Position numbers and translations under genes: made by a program
Shown: piece by piece, positions 58,301-64,000 of the stretch
Layout of the letters: each line of letters opens with the position of its first letter
Position numbering within the stretch: the stretch's first letter is position 1
Assembly: GCA_019823025.1 (NCBI GenBank)
Contig: CP081940.1
Location: 1,272,409-1,336,408 of the forward strand
Direction of reading: 5' to 3'
Length of the DNA: 64,000 nucleotides
Source of the DNA: Methylophilales bacterium
GTDB lineage: Bacteria > Pseudomonadota > Gammaproteobacteria > Burkholderiales > Methylophilaceae
The notes under the pieces: generated by a model
Told to the model about the DNA's origin: nothing
Database searches by the model: none
The model's input: only the letters and a program-made list of their open reading frames with translations

Positions 58301-58995
58301 GAATGTTACTCACACTTCAATTAAAAGATCGCATAAAAATATTAAAAAAAACACCTCCTCAATTTGATCGCTACGGGCTGTCTTTGAAAACCTATATTGA
58401 AACCGACACTTTGAAAGAAAACTTTATTGAAATTGTTTTGAACGAATCAATGAACTGGGGTGAGCACGTGCCGAGGACAAAGGTTAACTTTGAAAAACTG
58501 GTTACCTTTGCTAAGAAAAGAATTGGGGAGGTGATTATTGAACTTTCAAATTCTTTGACATCGATTGCTGAATGTTACCATGCCATCACGCTTGCCTTAA
58601 AAAAACAAAAACATTTAACTGCGATAGTAAGGGAGGATATCGACGAGCAGTTAGAACTTTTATTACCCGCTTATGAGCCTCCTTTATTTGTTTATAGTCA
58701 GATAAAACATTTCCCAAGATACTTGGCAGCATTAAGGATTCGTATTGAAAAATACACACAACGTCAAGAAAAAGATGCCGAATCACTCAAAGGACTCAGG
58801 CGTTTACAAGACAAATGGATTGAGAAGGTGGTTGACTTTGTTGAAAATGACGAGGAAGTGCCCGATATGTATGTGGAATTTCAATATGCACTGCAAGAAT
58901 TAAGAGTCTCCTTATTCGCACAAGAATTAAAAACCTTATATCCCATCTCACTGAAAAGAGTTGAGAAGCAATGGCATGAGATGATGTTGAAATGA
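55318..58995 (+). CDS. hrpA: ATP-dependent DEAH-box RNA helicase HrpA
   Basis: A 1225-residue helicase, a little shorter than the roughly 1280-1300 of enteric HrpA. Motifs: Walker A GETGSGKTTQ (about residues 35-44), DEAH (about 131-134), SAT (about 161-163), and NIAETSLTVPGI and QRSGRCGR further on. The HA2, OB-fold and long C-terminal DUF3418 regions follow. It unwinds stalled ribosome/mRNA structures. Its stop codon overlaps the ATG of the next gene. Confidence 0.95.
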   Translation: MNIHYPATLPVSQQVEKIKKTIANNQVTILCGETGSGKTTQLPKICLSMGRGQDRLIGHTQPRRIAARSVATRIASELDVDLGTEVGFKVRFADKTSKGTSIKVMTDGILLAETQKDPKLVQYDTIIIDEAHERSLNIDFLLGYIKNLLPKRPDLKIIITSATIDVEKFSAHFNKAPIIQVSGRTFPVDIIYRPLKQLTQDVVENIEDAVLSSINDLSSGNKGDILIFLPGERDIHDIKKFLNDQLKNKFEILPLFSRLPVKEQQKIFKQGTSRRIILTTNIAETSLTVPGIKYVIDAGLARIVRYNPRLKIEQLLIEKISQASANQRSGRCGRIAPGVCIRLYDEEDFDLRPTFTDPEIMRTSLASVILKMASLDLGPVQEFPFLQPPINKFIQDGYQLLYELDAVDRDFKILPMGHQLAKLPLDPSLGRILIESNKQACLNEILIIISALSISDPRERPLDKAEKADQAHLLFHDPDSGFMSFIKLWKLLDEKISIKSGKGLRAFCQQYFVSYTRIREWQELYKQLAEMTKELDFKMSQKKVTYERIHISLLTGLLGNIGTKIIDSYEYSGTRGIKFLIGPTLFRKKNYKWVMAAEIIDTGKLYAQCIAKIEVDWIERLSKHLVEYEYSNPRWNPKLNRVDASQKTLLYGLVINANKTIHYGSINTEESRAIFIRQGLVENQYESPAPFWTHNQKLIDEIKQLEHKSRRQDILINDDILFDFYDSKISNEIMNGTGFEFWRKGIEQDEPKFLFLSKDYLMQKNADQIDDVQFPDQVKRNNVDVNLNYHFEPNHPMDGLTASFPYHGLSQVKQESFDWLVPGMIREKVLNVFKLLPKPVRNQLTPLPKTITEFLVQADTTKNFNSELTQFIREKTKSTLRVDANLVKNLPMHLKVNFMITDDEGVEIDSSKELSELQVEHKERVTEVIEEVAFDIEKEALTFWPEHDMPEKVSAERHGEEIVGYPALIPNENNVDLKVLDNEIEAKSLHQLGVRMLLTLQLKDRIKILKKTPPQFDRYGLSLKTYIETDTLKENFIEIVLNESMNWGEHVPRTKVNFEKLVTFAKKRIGEVIIELSNSLTSIAECYHAITLALKKQKHLTAIVREDIDEQLELLLPAYEPPLFVYSQIKHFPRYLAALRIRIEKYTQRQEKDAESLKGLRRLQDKWIEKVVDFVENDEEVPDMYVEFQYALQELRVSLFAQELKTLYPISLKRVEKQWHEMMLK

Positions 58996-59807
58996 TAAAT
59001 AAAATAAAAAAATTGATCGGCTTGGTCAGTGAAAAAAAACCTCAACGAGAGGGTAGTTTTGATGAAATGACGGTGGATATGAGTGAATCAAATGATGTGA
59101 GATCGATGCACATTGGTTCACCGACGATCCAAAGCTCAATGAGGATTAGTGATCCTTACCACCTAGAATTAGGCTACACGCAAATTATGGCATTGGCCGC
59201 TATTTTTCTAGATAAACCAAAGGATTTATTATTTGTAGGCCTCGGAGGTGCGGCCATACAAAAATTTTTTTACAAATGGTTTCCTAAAGCCAACTGCCTC
59301 ACCGTAGAAATTAATCCGAGTGCTATCAATGTGGCGAAGCAGTTTTTTAAAATCCCTCAAAGATCGAAGCGTTTTAAAATTATTCAAGATGACGGCATTG
59401 ATTATATTAAAAATTTGGAAGATGAGTATGACCTCATCCTGTCTGATGCATTTGAGGAATATGGTTTACCCGAAGTATTTTGTGAAATTCCTTATTTTGA
59501 AAGTTGTCGGGCGAGGCTGACTGAAAAGGGTATTTTTATGATCAACTTATGGGGATCAGACCCCAGAACAAAAGCCTATATTGATCGGATAAAACTGACC
59601 TTTGATTACCGCGTGCTTCATTTAAAATCATCAACGTCAGGCAACATTATTGTGTTTGCTTTTAATTCACAACCCAGTGAGTCACGAATTGATCATTTAA
59701 AAAGAAAAATATTAACCATGGAAAAACAAATTGACTTTGATTTGATGGTATATTTCAACAAAATTTTAAAAAACCAAAAGAATAAAACGAATCACCTTTT
59801 TCTTTAA
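58992..59807 (+). CDS. Spermidine-synthase-like methyltransferase-fold protein
   Basis: A 271-residue protein with the spermidine-synthase-like fold: DLLFVGLGGAAIQKFF (about residues 75-90), TVEINPSAINVAK (about 100-112) and DLILSDAFEEYGLPE (about 145-160). The classical polyamine synthases have catalytic Asp in a D-x-x-D arrangement; here only DAFEE is visible, so it may bind a different SAM or dcSAM-like ligand. It overlaps hrpA by 4 nt and precedes an rRNA methyltransferase-like gene. Confidence 0.78.
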   Translation: MINKIKKLIGLVSEKKPQREGSFDEMTVDMSESNDVRSMHIGSPTIQSSMRISDPYHLELGYTQIMALAAIFLDKPKDLLFVGLGGAAIQKFFYKWFPKANCLTVEINPSAINVAKQFFKIPQRSKRFKIIQDDGIDYIKNLEDEYDLILSDAFEEYGLPEVFCEIPYFESCRARLTEKGIFMINLWGSDPRTKAYIDRIKLTFDYRVLHLKSSTSGNIIVFAFNSQPSESRIDHLKRKILTMEKQIDFDLMVYFNKILKNQKNKTNHLFL

Positions 59808-59823
59808 CACTTAGGAACCTAAC

Positions 59824-60969
59824 TTGAAATCAAATTATTTTGCATCCTGCCCACGAGCACTTGAGGCGTTATTAGTTAAAGAATTAGAAGCACTCAAAAT
59901 CGAGTCACCTAATCAAGTCGATGGGGGTGTTGAGTTCTCATGCTCAATGGAGCAGATGTACCGTGCGAACATCACCAGTCGAGTAGCCACCCGCATCATG
60001 ATGAGAATTAAGAAAGGGACTTATGAAACTGAGGATGACCTTTATCAAGCCGCATTAGAGATTAACTGGTTTGATTATTTCGACCTTACAAATTCTATTA
60101 AGGTCAGTACAACCGGCGTGAAATGCCCTTTAAAAAGTTTAGATTTCATGACGCTCAGAATTAAGGATGCGGTTTGCGATAGCTTCAGAAAAAAAATGAA
60201 TAAGCGACCCGATGTGGATATTAGGCATCCTGATATACGCATCCATCTTTATTTAGAAAAAAATGAATACTTTATTTATCTAGATACCTCAGGTGATCCT
60301 CTCTATCAAAGAGGTTTTAGAAAATCGAGTGTAGAAGCACCGATCAAGGAAAATCTTGCTGCGGGTATTATTTTATTAAGCGGTTGGGAGCTCGGTCAAG
60401 CGATGCTCGATCCGATGTGTGGTAGTGGTACATTTTTAATTGAAGCTTCCATGATGGCACTGAATCAAATGCCAGGATTGAGAAGAAATTTTGGTTTTGA
60501 AAATTGGAAGAATGTTGATGCAAAGCTTTTAAAGCAAATTAAGTCAGATTACGAATCAGAGAAAAAACCACTTACTTTTTCACGAATATATGGATCTGAT
60601 AAAGACCTTCGAGCTATCCGTGTCGCTAAACGAAATTTAGTAGAAGCAGGACTGGAGGAGGCTGTGCAATTAGTCTGTAAGAAAATTACAGAGATTATAC
60701 CTCCATTTAATGAGGGCGTGATGATTACTAACCCACCTTACGGTATCCGAATAGGAGAGGATGAAGAGCTTGCTGAAGCTTATCCTCTATGGGCAAGTTG
60801 CCTTAAGAATAAGTTTTCAGGATGGCGGACTTATTTTCTAACGAGCGATTTTAGATTACCCAAGCTGATGCGTCTATCTCCATCAAAGAAAACACCTTTA
60901 TATAATGGTGCACTAGATTGCCGTTTATTCGAGATTAAAATGGTCGCTGGTAGTAATCGTAAAAAATAG
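59824..60969 (+). CDS. THUMP-domain class I RNA methyltransferase (RlmL N-terminal/YpsC type)
   Basis: A 381-residue protein starting at TTG 59824 behind AGGAA. An N-terminal ferredoxin-like/THUMP region (about residues 1-160) is followed by the Rossmann domain: LDPMCGSGTFLIEA (about 194-207), GSDKDLRAI and catalytic NPPYG (about 301-305). This is the layout of m2G methyltransferases acting on 23S rRNA. It corresponds to the N-terminal half of RlmL. Last gene of the plus-strand group, converging on the MFS gene. Confidence 0.9.
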   Translation: MKSNYFASCPRALEALLVKELEALKIESPNQVDGGVEFSCSMEQMYRANITSRVATRIMMRIKKGTYETEDDLYQAALEINWFDYFDLTNSIKVSTTGVKCPLKSLDFMTLRIKDAVCDSFRKKMNKRPDVDIRHPDIRIHLYLEKNEYFIYLDTSGDPLYQRGFRKSSVEAPIKENLAAGIILLSGWELGQAMLDPMCGSGTFLIEASMMALNQMPGLRRNFGFENWKNVDAKLLKQIKSDYESEKKPLTFSRIYGSDKDLRAIRVAKRNLVEAGLEEAVQLVCKKITEIIPPFNEGVMITNPPYGIRIGEDEELAEAYPLWASCLKNKFSGWRTYFLTSDFRLPKLMRLSPSKKTPLYNGALDCRLFEIKMVAGSNRKK

Positions 60970-60974
60970 TTTTC

Positions 60975-62207
60975 TTAACTTATATTTGATTTATTTTTGT
61001 ATAGAGCAAAAATAGTAATGATTGAGGCTGCTAAAATTAAGTAAGACGGACTGATAGGGTTTCCTGTTTTTTCAAAAACCCATGTCGCTGCCAAAGGCGT
61101 GAGTCCTCCTGCAACCCCTAATGTTAAATTATAACCAAGCCCAATAGTTGTGCACCGAACCGCTTCGGGGATTGATAAGACCATGAAGGCATTTAAGGGT
61201 GCAAGGTAAGACCCTAAGATAATTGTGAGTCCCAACTGACCAAGGAAGGCTAAATTGACATCATGATGATTCATAAGATAGAACAAAGGCACAACAAATA
61301 AAAGCATAAGCATGGAAGTAATTTGAAGCATTAATTTTTTCCCAACTTTGTCTGTAAAGTAACCTGATAAAAGTACGACGCCAATTAGGATGACCATAGA
61401 AATAGAATTGATATTTAAAGCAAGTGAGGGTGTAAATTTTTCTGCCACCTCAAACCAGGTGACCAGGTAGACAAAGATTAAATAAAAACCGACCGCGTTG
61501 AGAAAGACCAAGCCACTGATATTAAATAATAGGGGCAGGTGGTTTTGAAAAACCACAAGCACCGGTGGTTTGAGTGTTGGAGCCGGGACCTCATCAACGA
61601 GATGTCGTCTTAAAAATAGACCAACGATTCCAATCACAAGGCCAAATAAAAAAGGTACACGCCAACCCCAGGCATTAATTGTTTCTTCTGACATCAGATG
61701 ATTCATTAAGTCACCCGTAAAGGAACCCAACAAAATGCCACCAATAGCACCACAGGTAATGGTTGCCCCCATGAGCGATTGCCTATTTTTAGGTGCATGT
61801 GAAACCAAGTAAATAATGGAAGTTGTGAACTCACCTCCAACAGACAGGCCCTGAATCATTCTTAATAATACGAGTGTGTAAGCTGCCCAAACACCCCAGG
61901 CATTATAGTCAGGCAAGATGCTGACAAAAAAAGTCGGAATTGCCATGGCCGTGACCGATAAATTGAGGGCAACTTTTTTTCCGTACTTGTCTCCTACGTG
62001 ACCAAAAATAATGGCACCGATAGGGCGCATAAGATACCCAACAGCAAAGATACTAAAAGCCATTAATAATTGTGCGGTAGGATCAGATTTTGGAAAGAAC
62101 GCCAAACCGATGGCTGATGCAAAATAGCCATATATAGCAAAGTCATACCATTCGAGAACATTCCCAATCAGAGCTGAAGCAATAGTTTTTTTATTAGTTG
62201 AAGCCAT
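60975..62207 (-). CDS. MFS transporter, metabolite:H+ symporter (MHS) family
   Basis: A 410-residue protein with 12 membrane spans. Start signature ALIGNVLEWYDFAIYGYFA, then RPIGAIIFGHVGDKYGKK (motif A) and IQGLSVGGEFTTS, which are typical of ProP/KgtP/ShiA-like symporters. It takes up organic acids, betaines or similar solutes with protons. Substrate cannot be inferred. It is monocistronic. Confidence 0.9.
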   Translation of the reverse strand: MASTNKKTIASALIGNVLEWYDFAIYGYFASAIGLAFFPKSDPTAQLLMAFSIFAVGYLMRPIGAIIFGHVGDKYGKKVALNLSVTAMAIPTFFVSILPDYNAWGVWAAYTLVLLRMIQGLSVGGEFTTSIIYLVSHAPKNRQSLMGATITCGAIGGILLGSFTGDLMNHLMSEETINAWGWRVPFLFGLVIGIVGLFLRRHLVDEVPAPTLKPPVLVVFQNHLPLLFNISGLVFLNAVGFYLIFVYLVTWFEVAEKFTPSLALNINSISMVILIGVVLLSGYFTDKVGKKLMLQITSMLMLLFVVPLFYLMNHHDVNLAFLGQLGLTIILGSYLAPLNAFMVLSIPEAVRCTTIGLGYNLTLGVAGGLTPLAATWVFEKTGNPISPSYLILAASIITIFALYKNKSNIS

Positions 62208-62241
62208 TTTTTGATTATAGCTTGATTATTCTTTAAGGAAT

Positions 62242-62383
62242 CTAAAAACTCCCCATCACCCCAAAGGATCCGGATACGGAATGAATCTCATCTGAGCTGT
62301 CCATGAAGTTACCCGCCACATAAGCTTTTATCCCATTAGTGAGTTGGTAATCTAATCCGACACCAATATTGAAGTAAGTGTTT
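62242..62383 (-). pseudogene. C-terminal remnant of an outer-membrane protein
   Basis: Read on the minus strand, about 45 codons encode TYFNIGVGLDYQLTNGIK, then AYVAGNFMDSSDEIHS and end GVMGSF, the last two strands and aromatic terminal residue of a beta-barrel. There is no start codon or upstream part: only about 20 nt separate it from the stop codon of the TonB receptor gene. I read it as the tail of a deleted porin or receptor gene. Confidence 0.6.
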
Positions 62384-62405
62384 TCTTATGTAAAGAAAAT
62401 TTTAT

Positions 62406-64000
62406 TTAAAAAGAATAACTTAACGCAACATTAAAGGAGCGTCCCATCGCATAGACTTGGGTGCCGTTAGACCGATTGATACCTGTTGACATAGTGGCAC
62501 CTTGACCCAAGTATTCACCACCCAGTGGGTCGGCATAACTCTTATCTAAGATATTTTCTACCTCACCAATAATAGATACTGATTTCCATTGGTAAGAGCT
62601 GATGAAATCAAACTTAGCGAAACCTGCTGTCTCTCTTTCCTGTCTAGTGCTGTTCACGTCATCCTTCTCATCTACTAGGATCATAGATAGGTTATTACTC
62701 CAGCTGCCGACATTTTGGTTAATTGCTACCGTTAAGTTGGGTGGCATCATATTATAAAGATCGGTATCTGCATCCGTATTGCGTCCCTTTTGGTAATTAA
62801 ATTTACTAAGTAAATTAAAGTTACCAAAGTTTAGTGTTTTAAATAGATGCATATCAGCACCCACATCCAAACCATAGATAGTGGCTGTTTGATTATCAAA
62901 TTTTAAGTTTCGATAACCATCAGTTCGATCAGCAATCACATTCGCATCAATATAATCATTGATGTATGTGTAGTAAGGGTTTACTTTTACTCGCCAATTT
63001 TTGTTTGAGTCTTCGTGGTTTATCACCAACCCGACCTTATGCGCTGTTTCTGGTTTTAGATCAATATTACCCACATAACCATTTCCATCACCATAGAGGT
63101 TATTCATATTGGCTGCCATCGTCCATGTTGACCAGGTATAGCGCTGATATAAATTCGGGCTTCTTGTTTTCATGGAGTAACCCAGTTCAACTGAGCTGTC
63201 TTCCTCCATGTTGTATCTCGTTAGCAAGCTGATGTCGATATTCTCATCCGTTTGTTTCTTCTTGGATGCATTAAAGGCGTCTGAATCTCTCTTTTGATTT
63301 GACATCATATTATTGGTTTGGTTATAGCCATGCACATCATCAGCATCTGTTTGCACAATACCTAAACGTGCCCCAATAGAGGTAATCCAATTTTCTGCCC
63401 ACAAACTATCCAACTGTCCATAAACATCAAATCGGTTACGCTTACCGTTGTTTATATTTAAAAAATCATTACCCGTCATCATGCCGGTGCCTGAATTTGA
63501 ATCCCAGGTGTCATCGAGTTGGTAGTATTGAACCTCGGAACCCACTTTTAAGGTATCTTGATCATTCAAAAAAATCTCGCTATCCACCGCTAAACCTGCA
63601 GTGAATCCATCGGCCTCCATCGGCATGCCAAAGCTCGTATTTCCCATTTTGGTATAAGTGTATTGCTTGTCTGGACCAAAATTATGCTTATGATTAGTGT
63701 CATCAACATAAACACGCGAGGTTAATTTCCCCCAATCGTATTCACCCTTCTGGCTTAAGTTGAGCTGGTAATTTTTATTGCCAACCGAATCCATTCTCTG
63801 GTTATCAAAATTCTCATAAGGGCTGTCATGATAGGCCGCAATGACTTGATAGATTTCGTTATCAATAGCTTTCGATAATGAGAGTTGATGGTTTTGGTTT
63901 TTATAAGCCGATGAACCCACTTCATCACCATCTAGGTAACCACGGTCAGGTGCTGCAAGACCTGCATCCTTAAAAGTACCACCTGCGTAATAATTATCCG
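62406..64000 (-). CDS. TonB-dependent receptor, truncated by the window edge
   Basis: At least 531 residues of an outer-membrane receptor barrel: repeated amphipathic strands, aromatic-rich loops (YTWSTWTMAANMNN) and the terminal beta signal (SFNVALSYSF). The frame stays open through position 64000, so the plug domain and signal lie outside the window. The internal ATG at 63920 is therefore not the start. It imports iron chelates, cobalamin or other large ligands. Its downstream neighbour is a remnant of another outer-membrane protein. Confidence 0.88.
   Translation of the reverse strand, partial: DNYYAGGTFKDAGLAAPDRGYLDGDEVGSSAYKNQNHQLSLSKAIDNEIYQVIAAYHDSPYENFDNQRMDSVGNKNYQLNLSQKGEYDWGKLTSRVYVDDTNHKHNFGPDKQYTYTKMGNTSFGMPMEADGFTAGLAVDSEIFLNDQDTLKVGSEVQYYQLDDTWDSNSGTGMMTGNDFLNINNGKRNRFDVYGQLDSLWAENWITSIGARLGIVQTDADDVHGYNQTNNMMSNQKRDSDAFNASKKKQTDENIDISLLTRYNMEEDSSVELGYSMKTRSPNLYQRYTWSTWTMAANMNNLYGDGNGYVGNIDLKPETAHKVGLVINHEDSNKNWRVKVNPYYTYINDYIDANVIADRTDGYRNLKFDNQTATIYGLDVGADMHLFKTLNFGNFNLLSKFNYQKGRNTDADTDLYNMMPPNLTVAINQNVGSWSNNLSMILVDEKDDVNSTRQERETAGFAKFDFISSYQWKSVSIIGEVENILDKSYADPLGGEYLGQGATMSTGINRSNGTQVYAMGRSFNVALSYSF

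Noticed and set aside
1..64000. CRISPR array
   Set aside because: No set of regularly spaced direct repeats with unique spacers is visible; the promoter/tRNA repeats are kilobases apart and the ECF motifs are irregular. Cas4-like genes are stand-alone.

Overview
The window is AT-rich DNA from a Gram-negative bacterium. The evidence is outer-membrane porins and TonB receptors, many lipoproteins, an AcrB-type RND pump, MsrPQ, and HrpA. A streamlined aquatic beta- or gammaproteobacterium would fit, but the sequence alone does not settle the taxon. Positions about 1-38,000 look like an accessory region of short operons, mostly of unknown function. Positions about 38,100-64,000 look like ordinary chromosome.

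Left accessory part (1-12.8 kb). Short operons are each preceded by the same promoter-like motif: TAACCTTTT, then CYACCTTTT, with exactly 16 nt between AAC and CYAC in all eight copies found (0.35, 3.0, 5.8, 6.5, 8.3, 8.5, 10.9 and 16.6 kb). One of these operons (8519-10923) encodes an ECF-type sigma factor (9051) translationally coupled to a membrane protein with four periplasmic EF-hands (9653), a good anti-sigma candidate. I read this as a self-contained, auto-activated ECF regulon. Its apparent members are a Z1-domain ATPase, an HNH-like protein, a tandem sigma-2-like protein, a HEPN protein, a Cas4/RecB-like nuclease, secreted proteins and at least two non-coding RNAs. The part between 5.0 and 6.6 kb is packed with RNA elements: two SAM-II/SAM-V-like riboswitches in front of tiny ORFs, a complete type II hammerhead ribozyme (5989-6040), and an 81-nt tRNA-like RNA (6505-6585). 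The last has a tmRNA-like acceptor/T-arm, the G3-U70 alanine identity pair and an encoded CCA, but no anticodon arm.

Restriction-modification unit (12.8-16.2 kb, minus strand): two C5-cytosine methyltransferases flank a DUF3883-type putative endonuclease.

Modular array (16.4-38 kb). Six copies of a roughly 130-nt repeat (16.4, 19.2, 25.7, 32.7, 34.3 and 35.6 kb) mark the edges of functional modules: a secreted-protein operon; a tripartite RND efflux pump; a MarR-controlled SDR/hydrolase/MMPL/lipid-sorting/beta-barrel unit; a MarR plus truncated haemoglobin; and small lipoprotein and membrane peptides. Five copies carry a sigma70 promoter (TTGACT-N17-TACACT). All are followed by a structured leader whose end resembles the D-loop and anticodon arm of tRNA-Arg(CCU). 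The copy at 32.7 kb alone continues into a tRNA 3' half with CCA. The array may have arisen by integration or recombination at a tRNA-Arg anticodon arm.

Chromosomal part (38.1-64 kb): a PQQ-type sugar dehydrogenase with a cytochrome c, an ABC exporter, a PepSY protein, the MsrP-MsrQ-DUF393-photolyase operon, a second Cas4/RecB-like nuclease, an inverse-autotransporter barrel with a secreted neighbour, a Fur-box-controlled porin/FMN-binding/PepSY operon, an RbgA-like GTPase, two methyltransferase-like proteins around HrpA, an RlmL-like rRNA methyltransferase, an MHS-family transporter, a remnant of an outer-membrane protein and a TonB-dependent receptor cut by the right edge.
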